41,035 nt of DNA, taken from Bacteroidales bacterium UBA4345. GTDB lineage: Bacteria; Bacteroidota; Bacteroidia; Bacteroidales; Paludibacteraceae. A program made the translations under genes and the position numbers. Shown here piece after piece: positions 32,310-39,645 of this stretch. Each line of letters begins with the position of its first letter. Within the stretch, counting starts at the first letter, position 1. The notes beneath the pieces were generated by a model, which was not told where the DNA came from, did not search any database, and worked only from the letters and a program-made list of their open reading frames with translations. The stretch lies in contig DGTD01000109.1 of NCBI GenBank assembly GCA_002396385.1, positions 1-41,035 of the forward strand, written 5' to 3'.

Positions 32310-34151
32310 TTATTCCTCCCCTGTTGGTTGGTTAAACAAATCGCCGCCGGCGGTTGCGTCCGCAGCGGGTTCCAAGCCCTCAACCGGGCGTTGCGGTCCG
32401 GCAGCGGGCAGCACGTTTTGCAGGGCCTTGCGCAGGGCGGTAGGCAGGGCCACCAGCTGCACATTGTCGGCCACGGGGGCAAAGTCGTCGGTATAAGGGT
32501 ACTCGTCGGCCGAGTAGACGTACACTTTTACGGGGTGGGCAAACGCCATCCCGCCTAACCTTTCCACCACGGAATCGATAGCGCGCGGGTCGAAGACCAG
32601 GAGCATAGAGCGGTCGCCGTCTTGGTAGAAGCGGATATACTGTTTGTTGAACTTGGTACCGTTCAATTCGTCTTTTTCGGTATAGATGTCCTCCTTTATG
32701 CAGAGCAGGTCGGCACTGGCCTTCATCAGCGCCTTGCGGTTCTGCTGGCTGTTCTCGCGTTCCACCAGTTCGGTTTTGTAGTAGCGCAGGTTGTTGTGGT
32801 GCAGGCCCTCCACCTGTTCGCCCTTGGGTGTGGTGTAGCCGTTAATGACGCGCTTGTTGCGCTCGTAGGTCACCTCCTCGCAGATTTTGTTCTCGTTGTT
32901 CGTCACCAATATACACTGGCGCTGGCCTCCGTCTTCGGCATTCAACTGCATGGTGGCATGCAACGTTGTCCCACTGCCGGCGAAGAAGTCGAGGATGGTG
33001 GAGGTAGGGATAGACGCAATTTCCAGAACTCTTTTTATCAAAGTGTTTGGTTTTGGATAATCAAATTTTTTCACATTTAGTACGTTCATCAAATCAGCAG
33101 ACCCTCGAGCAGAATTAAAACTTTCGTCCTCCAATAGATTTGAATATGGCAACGTTCTTTGTATTAAAGTATCTGTATTATCTACTTTTTCATATTGTTT
33201 GAAGTAGATTGACCAAACATCCTTTTGTTTTTTAAAAACGATAAAATCATTTTCTATACCCCACACCACTTTCTGCTTTGACCAACGCCAATTCCAATGT
33301 TCTTGTTTTTCTGCAGAGGAGCCTGGATACAAGACACTTCCATCTGGTGTTTCTATTGAATAATTCAACGCTTCTGAATAATGAGAACCAGTCATTCTTC
33401 GGTCCAACTTATTTAGGATATAATTTCCACGCCTTCCTTTATGGTTATCCGACAAATTGTATTTTGTTTTATCCGATATTTCCCTCGTATTAGCAACAAA
33501 TAGTTCTTTATTTTTTGAATAAAGTATAATGTATTCCGTTACAGTCTTTATATCATTCCCTGTATTAGACCCTGGCGTTGACTGCCAAATAAAATTTGCA
33601 ATGAGATTGTCTTCCCCAAACACCTCATCACACAACAATTTCAGGTTCGCCTGCTCATTATCATCAATAGAGATAAAGATAACGCCCTTGTCCGACAGCA
33701 ACCTTTTGGCAATCTCCAGCCTCCTGCTCATAAACGAGAGCCATTTGCTGTGGCGGTAGCTGTCTTCACTGTCTACAAAATGGTCGTTGTAGACAAAGTC
33801 TTTGTTACCCGTGTTGTACGGCGGGTCGATGTAGATGACGTCAATCTTGCCCTCGTGGGTGTAGGCCAGGGTGGTGAGGGCTTGCAGGTTGTCGCCCTCA
33901 ATAAGCAGGTGGTTGGGGTAATGTTCGTTAGGGGTATCGTTGATGATGGCACGGTCTTTCACCTCGGTGAAGACAGGAATCTTACTGCGCAGTTCCTCCT
34001 CCACCTGTTCGGGTTTGTCTTCCCATACCAATCCGTATTTCTTTCGGGTGTTCAGCAGTTCCAGCAGGGCTGCCTTCTCGTCGTTGGTCAGCCCCTCCAA
34101 CTGCTGTATGCGCATAGCAAGGGCCTGACGATCAATTGTGTGTTTACTCAT
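32310..34151 (-). CDS. mod: Type III DNA methyltransferase (Mod, beta class)
   Basis: A 613-residue protein started at MSKHTIDRQA; the 47 codons before it (to 34292) run through leader hairpins. DPPY (109-112, in IYIDPPYNTGNKDFVYND) precedes FAGSGT (390-395), the beta-class order used by type III Mod proteins, which make N6-methyladenine or N4-methylcytosine. The stretch between (~180-380) is the target recognition region and is visibly more AT-rich than the ends, suggesting that it was exchanged by recombination. The C-terminal tail ends in a Pro/Ala-rich segment. First gene of the five-gene operon; the start codon directly touches one arm of a leader inverted repeat. Confidence 0.9.
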   Translation of the reverse strand: MSKHTIDRQALAMRIQQLEGLTNDEKAALLELLNTRKKYGLVWEDKPEQVEEELRSKIPVFTEVKDRAIINDTPNEHYPNHLLIEGDNLQALTTLAYTHEGKIDVIYIDPPYNTGNKDFVYNDHFVDSEDSYRHSKWLSFMSRRLEIAKRLLSDKGVIFISIDDNEQANLKLLCDEVFGEDNLIANFIWQSTPGSNTGNDIKTVTEYIILYSKNKELFVANTREISDKTKYNLSDNHKGRRGNYILNKLDRRMTGSHYSEALNYSIETPDGSVLYPGSSAEKQEHWNWRWSKQKVVWGIENDFIVFKKQKDVWSIYFKQYEKVDNTDTLIQRTLPYSNLLEDESFNSARGSADLMNVLNVKKFDYPKPNTLIKRVLEIASIPTSTILDFFAGSGTTLHATMQLNAEDGGQRQCILVTNNENKICEEVTYERNKRVINGYTTPKGEQVEGLHHNNLRYYKTELVERENSQQNRKALMKASADLLCIKEDIYTEKDELNGTKFNKQYIRFYQDGDRSMLLVFDPRAIDSVVERLGGMAFAHPVKVYVYSADEYPYTDDFAPVADNVQLVALPTALRKALQNVLPAAGPQRPVEGLEPAADATAGGDLFNQPTGEE

Positions 34152-34331
34152 TTGGCCGGAGTTTTTTTTCAATTGATAGTTTATAAAAAAAGAAAACGCA
34201 CCCAATCTGCGCATAAGAACTGGGAGAACTCCGGCCAAGGTGAAAACCCATCTATGCATACACAGAAAGGGTGCGCCTATAGTCAGGCGCACTCCTGTCT
34301 GTGAGGAGCATAGACAATTCTGGCCGGAATT
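34152..34331 (-). promoter_or_regulatory. Structured 5' leader of the defence-like operon with two mutually exclusive stems
   Basis: Read as minus-strand RNA: arm 1 AAUUCCGGCCAG (34330-34319), a hairpin-rich domain, arm 2 UUGGCCGGAGUU (34238-34227), and arm 3 AACUCCGGCCAA (34163-34152), which ends exactly at the AUG. Arm 2 can pair with arm 1 (12 pairs, two of them G.U) or with arm 3 (12 Watson-Crick pairs). Between arms 1 and 2 nested stems are CUAUGC/GCAUAG (34313-34308 with 34257-34252), CACAGA/UCUGUG (34303-34298 with 34266-34261) and GUGCGCCU/AGGCGCAC (34292-34285 with 34278-34271). This is the logic of a translational switch: pairing of arms 1 and 2 frees the start, pairing of arms 2 and 3 covers it. 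Confidence 0.6.
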
Positions 34332-34360
34332 TTTCGTTCTTACCTCACAAAAAAGAATGC

Positions 34361-34379
34361 GACGAAAAGTCTTTTCGTC
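34361..34379 (-). promoter_or_regulatory. Upstream leader hairpin of the defence-like operon
   Basis: GACGAAAA (34361-34368) and TTTTCGTC (34372-34379) are perfect inverted repeats around 3 nt. On the minus strand the sequence GCATTCTTTTTTG follows, so it could be a weak intrinsic terminator about 35 nt into the leader, or a bound palindrome. Confidence 0.45.
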
Positions 34380-34417
34380 AGTATGTCACTGTCCATAAAG
34401 GCCTAGTGGCACTTGAA

Positions 34418-34448
34418 CAAATTTACAGAAAGTTTTCGTATTTGCAAA
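34418..34448 (-). promoter_or_regulatory. Promoter of the defence-like operon
   Basis: On the minus strand, TTTG (34448-34445), 19 nt, TAAATTTG (34425-34418). The predicted start is near 34411, leaving a leader of about 260 nt before the mod start at 34151. That is unusually long for this window. Confidence 0.6.
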
Positions 34449-34521
34449 ACAGCCGTCGGGCGAAACCCCAGCACACGCACGAAAAAAACACATCTCCAAA
34501 AAACAAACAGCGCAACCGCCA

Positions 34522-34545
34522 TTACCGTAACCCACGTTACCATAA
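34522..34545. repeat. GTAAC/GTTAC-type repeat at the 3' end of the DUF234-type ATPase gene
   Basis: Matches 35910-35933 at 22 of 24 positions in the same orientation, starting TTACCGTAAC and containing the pair GTAAC...GTTAC. It begins 10 bp beyond the stop codon of the ATPase gene, whereas the other copy lies in its promoter, so the gene is bracketed by direct repeats. Confidence 0.8.
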
Positions 34546-34555
34546 CAGCAGAATG

Positions 34556-35875
34556 CTACATATCGTCTAACGAAAGGCCCACATACGACGTTTCAAAGCC
34601 TTTCAACTGCGTATTCTTAGCAAAAAAAGCCTTCGACTTTTCAGTAAGCACTGGCAAACTAATGTTAGCAGCCTGGCGTTTCACCTCACATATAGCTATA
34701 CGTTTTTCCACTTCATTTACAGCAATCAAATCAATCTCATTTTCGCCAGTTCTGTCCCAAAATCCGCCAATGGCAGTATAGCGTTGTCTTTCAGAAAAAA
34801 GCCGGTGGAAATAACGTTCGAGCATCAATCCCGAGAACACCGGATAGTCTCGCCCGGCAATTTCACGCAACAACGAAAGACTACCAGACTCAATGTACCG
34901 CTGGTATTTATAAACAAAACGAAACCAGAAGCACAAAAAGTTGTCGCCAATGTAGTAACGCACCTGCTTGCTGTTCGGTTTAGAGAAAAGAGGTTGCCTT
35001 ACCTTTAAAATATCATAATCTTTTTCAAGCCGGGCCAAATAGCCCCCAGTCTCAACGTTGCCCAAATACGATTCAATCTCCCCCCTTGTACATAAACCGC
35101 GGGCAACGCATTCCAAAATAGAGAAATAAACAGCGTACTCTTTGCCAAACTCCTCAACAAGCACATTTTTCCCTTCTTGAAGAAATAGCGAGTTCTCGTC
35201 GAAAACAGCATCAAGCATTTGCCGCACGCTGAAGCAACCATACTTCATCAGTAATTCCACATACCAAGCCACGCCACCCGTTATAGAAAACAAAGCGAGC
35301 AAGTCGTCGTTACTATACGAGGGATTGTGGTCTGCCAAAATCTCTTTCAGCGTTTTCACCCCAAAAGCCTTCAACCTTATTATGCAGCCAGCACGGCCGA
35401 ACAACGGTTCCTTACTGTTCTCGAACAGTTTGTGCATTAACGAGTTGACCGAACCGCTCACCAGCAAGTTCATCTTTCCCCGTTTATGGTGCAAGTCCCA
35501 ATACTTCTGCATGTCGCCATACACAGAAGGATTGATTCTCAAAAACTCTTGAAACTCATCGACAATCAAGTTGAAACACACGTTTTCCGATAGCAACAAC
35601 AGAGCCTCGAACAATTTACCGAACGAATTGAACTCACCCACAGGCATTTTCAATTTCTCTCGCACCTCTTCGGTAAAGTCCCTACAGAGCAACGCCTCCG
35701 ACTTCCTAGAAACAAAGAAATAGAGTGTGACCTGTCCTTCGCAAGCCTTAAGCAGCAATTGGGTTTTGCCAACTCGCCTTCTGCCCGTAACAACCGTCAT
35801 CTGGCTTTCCGAACAAGACAAACGCTGGATTTTCCTAAGCGTCTCCAATTCCTTTTCTCTGTTGTAAAACTTCAT
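34556..35875 (-). CDS. AAA ATPase with DUF234-type C-terminal domain
   Basis: A 439-residue P-loop ATPase started at MKFYNREKELETL, the family's standard N-terminus; the frame continues to 35923 but through the operator region. Walker A is TGRRRVGKTQLLL (near 30-37), Walker B LIVDEFQEF, sensor region LLVSGSVNSLM. A winged-helix-like part follows (TRGEIESYLGNVETGGYLARLEKDYDIL), and a C-terminal restriction-like fold has ENEIDLIAVNEVEKRIAICEVKRQ (D and E-x-K pattern). It belongs to the same broad family as the DUF4143 ATPase at 12563; function unsettled. Nested inverted repeats over its promoter suggest self-regulation. The third hairpin array lies 200 bp upstream. Confidence 0.87.
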   Translation of the reverse strand: MKFYNREKELETLRKIQRLSCSESQMTVVTGRRRVGKTQLLLKACEGQVTLYFFVSRKSEALLCRDFTEEVREKLKMPVGEFNSFGKLFEALLLLSENVCFNLIVDEFQEFLRINPSVYGDMQKYWDLHHKRGKMNLLVSGSVNSLMHKLFENSKEPLFGRAGCIIRLKAFGVKTLKEILADHNPSYSNDDLLALFSITGGVAWYVELLMKYGCFSVRQMLDAVFDENSLFLQEGKNVLVEEFGKEYAVYFSILECVARGLCTRGEIESYLGNVETGGYLARLEKDYDILKVRQPLFSKPNSKQVRYYIGDNFLCFWFRFVYKYQRYIESGSLSLLREIAGRDYPVFSGLMLERYFHRLFSERQRYTAIGGFWDRTGENEIDLIAVNEVEKRIAICEVKRQAANISLPVLTEKSKAFFAKNTQLKGFETSYVGLSLDDM

Positions 35876-35895
35876 ACGCGCTATAAAACCTAAAA

Positions 35896-35944
35896 TATCG
35901 TAACTACGGTTACCGTAACACACGTTACGATAATCACAAAATTA
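35896..35944 (-). promoter_or_regulatory. Nested palindromic operator and -7 box of the DUF234-type ATPase gene
   Basis: Outer arms TATCGTAAC (35896-35904) and GTTACGATA (35924-35932) are perfect inverted repeats; inside them TACGGT-T-ACCGTA is a second one. A -7 box TAATTTTG on the minus strand (35944-35937) lies just upstream, so the palindromes cover the expected transcription start and first leader bases. This is the normal place for a repressor site. Confidence 0.7.
35910..35933. repeat. GTAAC/GTTAC-type repeat in the promoter of the DUF234-type ATPase gene
   Basis: Partner of 34522-34545 (22 of 24 identical). It forms part of the nested operator, so both gene ends carry the same candidate binding site. 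Confidence 0.8.
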
Positions 35945-36077
35945 GTATTTTAAATCTAAATTAACGTATACACACGCCTTTTTTCGAGAAACCAGTCTAT
36001 TTAAAGACCTATTTCTAACGCATGAGCACCTGTCATAGCTACTCTGTCTGAAAACGTACGCGTGTGCAGATGGCCAC

Positions 36078-36740
36078 CCGTCTGGAAGACGGCACCTCCA
36101 TAACCGGGGTGAAGCCCCCGGACCAACACGCCACCAAATCCGTCTGGAAGACGATATCTCCATAACCGGGGGTGGAGCCCCCGGACAGACACACCACACC
36201 CTGCTGCCTGGAAGGCAGTACCTCAATAATCATGAAAGCGAACGCAGGCACGGAAAGCGCACCCGCTCATCCGTCTGGAAGACGGTATCTCGATAACCGG
36301 GGGTGGAGCCCCCGGACGCAAGCACCACACCTTGCTGCCTGGAAGGCAGTACCTCAATAATCATGAAAGCGAACGCAGGCACGGAAAGCTCATCCGTCTG
36401 GAAGACGGTATCTCGATAACCGGGGGTGGAGCCCCCGGACGCAAGCACCACACCTTGCTGCCTGGAAGGCAGTACCTCAATAACCGGGGATGAGGAACGC
36501 AAGTACGGGAAAGCACACTCGCACAACCCGTCTGGAAGACGATATCTCCATAACCGGGGGTGGAGCCCCCGGACAGACACACCACACCCTGCTGCCTGGA
36601 AGGCAGTACCTCAATAATCATGAAAGCGAACGCAGGCACGGAAAGCGCACCCGCTCATCCGTCTGGAAGACGGTATCTCGATAACCGGGGGTGAAGCCCC
36701 CGGAGACAAGCACCACACACAGCTGCCTGGAAGGCAGTAC
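36078..36740. repeat. Two-hairpin repeat array 3 (11 units)
   Basis: Eleven units, first stems near 36078, 36140, 36202, 36271, 36334, 36393, 36456, 36527, 36589, 36658 and 36720, with type A (CCGTCTGGAAGACGG) and type B (CTGCCTGGAAGGCAG) almost strictly alternating. In several B units the second part has changed to AATCATGAAAGCGAACGCAG, unlike array 2, so each array seems to have spread by its own local duplications. Some A stems carry one broken pair (AGACGA). It lies between the DUF234-type ATPase gene and the tRNA promoter. Confidence 0.9.
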
Positions 36741-36817
36741 CCCGACAACAAAGGGCTCAAAGTCCCCCACCAAAATCAGGCATTCAGGCCCATACTTTCA
36801 TATTTCCGCTAATTTTA

Positions 36818-36849
36818 TTTGCGTATTTGGAAAAATTGTCTTAATTTTG
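36818..36849 (+). promoter_or_regulatory. Promoter of the tRNA-Met gene
   Basis: TTTG (36818-36821), 20 nt, TAATTTTG (36842-36849): exact consensus. The predicted start is about 30 nt before the mature tRNA 5' end. Confidence 0.75.
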
Positions 36850-36884
36850 CAATCGCAATCGGGGAGATAACCCGAATGGTTATA

Positions 36885-36957
36885 TGCGGGATGGAGCAGT
36901 TGGCAGCTCGTTGGGCTCATAACCCAAAGGTCACAAGTTCGAGTCTTGTTCCCGCAA
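36885..36957 (+). tRNA. tRNA-Met(CAT), initiator-like
   Basis: A 73-nt cloverleaf: acceptor TGCGGGA/TCCCGCA, D stem GAGC/GCTC, anticodon arm TTGGG-CTCATAA-CCCAA with anticodon CAT, variable AGGTC, T arm ACAAG-TTCGAGT-CTTGT, discriminator A; the full CCA end is not encoded (CA follows). Three G:C pairs next to the anticodon loop and the GGAGCAG...GGCAGCTCG body are hallmarks of initiator tRNA. The first pair, however, is T1:A72 instead of the usual unpaired C1/A72. Flanked by its own promoter and terminator. Confidence 0.92.
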
Positions 36958-36963
36958 CATCAG

Positions 36964-36998
36964 AAGCCGGAAGTTAAAACTTCCGGTTTTTTGTTTTT
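36964..36998 (+). terminator. Terminator of the tRNA-Met gene
   Basis: CCGGAAG (36967-36973) pairs with CTTCCGG (36980-36986) across 6 nt and is followed by TTTTTTGTTTTT. Confidence 0.9.
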
Positions 36999-37098
36999 AT
37001 GCTATATATAGTGGTCAAAAGCACCAACCATACATCAGGAATTCAATATGTCGACTTTGCCTCATCACCATAAAGTCCAAATTCAGAAGAGCACATCC

Positions 37099-39645
37099 TT
37101 AATCCATCCGCCTCACCTTCCATTTCCTCAAGACCACATCGCCCGCCAAAGTAGTCAATATGTAGGTTTTGCCAAACTGTAAGACAGGCATCACGTCAGA
37201 ATAACGTCCCCTAGCCACCACACGACCCGAAAAGTCGCACGCTACAAAACGAAGGTTGCTGTCGTCTATCGCTTGTTGCACATTCATACACCCCTTCTCA
37301 ATCCGCACCGTTGCCGCACCGGAAGGAATCTTCCAATCGAGGGTTTCGCAATCGAACAACTCGGTATAGAGGCTGTCGCCTTTCACATACTGCACTGCCC
37401 AAACTGCGCCAGCGTCATCGGGAAGGTCGAAATCAGATGTCCGCCAGCACTCTCCAATACGGTGTGAACATCGTGCCACAGGAACCGACAACGTCCCATC
37501 ACTTTGATATCCGTCACTTTGAAATGCCACCGAACTATCTACCGAAACACGCATTCTCCGCCCGCTGAAAAACATTCCGTCGAAGCAACCGTCCGCCAAT
37601 GCGATGTTATTAAGGCATCCCTTTTCACCAGCAATCACCTTCAGCGGCACAGGATCACCCATATGGAAGAAGCGCGACAAGTCGGCATAAAAAAAGGGAA
37701 TCCTGTCGGCCAGCCATTTTTTCAGAGCCACAACCGAGCACGTCCATTTCAATTCGTCCTTCTGACGCATTTCCATAAAGAAAGGCATTTCGTACTCGAT
37801 GTTTGTCGCCAAACTGTCGACCAGACGCGTCAGACTTTCTACCGAGGCGAAAGTTCCCATATAGACAGCCGCCCTGTCGATAAACATCTGCCGGAATTGC
37901 GGAAACGACATCATTTTCCTGAACAACAGGCACGATTGTTCCGAGTTAAAGACGCCACGGTCTGTAAACGGCGGTTCACGTAGAATATAATTCAGGTACT
38001 GGAACGTAGCCGGGGACCTTGACACCCCCATAGCGGAATCGAAGTCTTTTACTATCCACCGCCACTTGGTTGCGGGCGTCTTCCACATCAGCATATTGTT
38101 TCCCGGAAAATCGGTATTACAGAACAGAGCGTAAAGAATAAGGTAGTCGGCGAACTCATCCACATCCATCAGCGAATCGAGTTGCAGATAAGAGGAAGCA
38201 CTGTTGGAATAGACCTCCCGGAACTGGCAGAATGCGGCAGAGTCACCACTCTTGACCAGCCCTCCAAAACCCTCTATCAGGTCAAAACCGTGCAAGTCCC
38301 GATAATTAGCCCTCAAGTAGTCGTCATTACTACGCTCACGCAGATTCCTTATCCCCATATAGTTGCCATTCAAGTATAAGATGACAGGCTGGTACGACAG
38401 GTAATCGACAGAGGTGTGACGGGCGAAGGCCTTATGGGCGAAAGCATCGCGGAAATAGGTATAGGGAGCATCCTGCCCCGAATTTCGGAGCACTACCGAC
38501 TTGTTGGAGGTCAACCAGGGTTTGTCTTCAAAGAAAGGATAAAGGAAAGAGTTAGCCCCAAAACGTTTGTCGGCCTTCAAGACCAACGACTTTTCAGCCT
38601 GACGCCGCCCCGCCTTTCCGCCCACCTTGGTCTGGGCCGGTTGATTAAGGGCCTCCGTTTCTGCTCCGACAGGGAAATACTCGATATTGACCGGCCGATG
38701 CCACCCGTAATAATAGTTGGCACGGCCGAAAACGTCTACCACGGGAACCGAATTTGGATGCGTTTTTCCATAGATTCCCTTCACAAGAATTCCCAGTTCA
38801 TCGTCGTAAAAGAAAGCGCTATCGGCCACCAACGACACTACAGGCAGCGTTTGTTGCCGGTTTAGGAAGAGGTAGCTGTGTGTTTGTGTAGGGCTGTCGG
38901 CATAGCCTGGGGCAAACGTCTTTGCCCGCACTGCCACACTTTGGGAAATAGTTAGCGGGTGTACATAACGGGCAGACTCTCCATCGGGTTCCGACCCGTC
39001 GGTCGTATAACGGATGCAGCTGCCAGAAGGTGCGTTTAAGGGGAGAGCCAACTGCAGGCAGAATGCCCCGTCCTTCACTCCGCCCGATTCCGAAAACGAA
39101 GGAGCGGGAGCCTGTGCTGAAACAGAATCGGAGGCATTCGGCAAGCCGGGTGTAGCAGTTTCACAGAAACGCCAGACACCAGCCGGCTGACGGCAATAGG
39201 GCACATTGGCGGCCAACATCGGCGGTAGTTCGACCGAGTCGGCTACAGTACCGTCTGTTCGGAACAGGAAAAGAGACGACACGGTGTCTATCGGCAACCG
39301 GAAGTCGGTATGCAGCCCTTTCCCCTCTTTGTCGCAATAGAGCAGTACATAAGCATATGGCGGCAGCTCTATTCCAGGCAGCCGGTAAGCCTTAGCAAAC
39401 CGATTTTTTCTAACAACCGCATACTGATGCAGGCTTACGGCAGCGGGACCGTCGTTATAAAGTTCTACCCATCCGTCGGGAAATTCGTTCAGTTCGTCTG
39501 TCAATTTTCCGACATTGCACTGCACCACTTCGTTAATTCGCAAAGCAGAACAGACAGGAGCTGGAAGGAAAAGCAGAAGGGCGGCAAACAGCCACCCTAT
39601 TTTTCCCTTTATGTCAGACCACACGGCAGACACGGCCAGTTCCAC
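37099..39645 (-). CDS. Exported CotH-type protein with lamin-tail and chitobiase-like domains
   Basis: An 848-residue exported protein. A hydrophobic signal segment (WLFAALLLFLPAPVCSA) is at ~18-34 after a charged start. A lamin-tail domain follows (LRINEVVQCNVGKLTDELNEFPDGWVELYND, about 35-170), a chitobiase C-terminal-like repeat (IRYTTDGSEPDGESARYVHP ... VAVRAKTFAPGYADS, ~205-260), and a CotH kinase-like core (~350-690: NSFLYPFFEDKPWLTSNKSVVLRN, LNGNYMGIRNLRERSNDDYL, WRWIVKDFDSAMG). The C-terminus (VVARGRYSDVMPVLQFGKTYILTTLAGDVVLRKW) resembles a divergent sorting tail without the NP motif. Members are surface proteins of mostly unknown role; spore CotH is an atypical protein kinase. It overlaps the dehydrogenase gene by 32 bp. 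Confidence 0.8.
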   Translation of the reverse strand: MELAVSAVWSDIKGKIGWLFAALLLFLPAPVCSALRINEVVQCNVGKLTDELNEFPDGWVELYNDGPAAVSLHQYAVVRKNRFAKAYRLPGIELPPYAYVLLYCDKEGKGLHTDFRLPIDTVSSLFLFRTDGTVADSVELPPMLAANVPYCRQPAGVWRFCETATPGLPNASDSVSAQAPAPSFSESGGVKDGAFCLQLALPLNAPSGSCIRYTTDGSEPDGESARYVHPLTISQSVAVRAKTFAPGYADSPTQTHSYLFLNRQQTLPVVSLVADSAFFYDDELGILVKGIYGKTHPNSVPVVDVFGRANYYYGWHRPVNIEYFPVGAETEALNQPAQTKVGGKAGRRQAEKSLVLKADKRFGANSFLYPFFEDKPWLTSNKSVVLRNSGQDAPYTYFRDAFAHKAFARHTSVDYLSYQPVILYLNGNYMGIRNLRERSNDDYLRANYRDLHGFDLIEGFGGLVKSGDSAAFCQFREVYSNSASSYLQLDSLMDVDEFADYLILYALFCNTDFPGNNMLMWKTPATKWRWIVKDFDSAMGVSRSPATFQYLNYILREPPFTDRGVFNSEQSCLLFRKMMSFPQFRQMFIDRAAVYMGTFASVESLTRLVDSLATNIEYEMPFFMEMRQKDELKWTCSVVALKKWLADRIPFFYADLSRFFHMGDPVPLKVIAGEKGCLNNIALADGCFDGMFFSGRRMRVSVDSSVAFQSDGYQSDGTLSVPVARCSHRIGECWRTSDFDLPDDAGAVWAVQYVKGDSLYTELFDCETLDWKIPSGAATVRIEKGCMNVQQAIDDSNLRFVACDFSGRVVARGRYSDVMPVLQFGKTYILTTLAGDVVLRKWKVRRMD

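Noticed and set aside
34152..34238. Invertible promoter between the 12-bp inverted repeats upstream of mod
   Set aside because: The best promoter (34418-34448) lies outside the segment, no site-specific recombinase is nearby, and a third related arm with G.U-compatible changes fits an RNA switch better. Sequencing reads with inverted orientation would revive it.
34152..34292. 47-codon N-terminal extension of mod
   Set aside because: It lies in the hairpin-rich leader and type III Mod proteins begin near MSKHTIDRQA.
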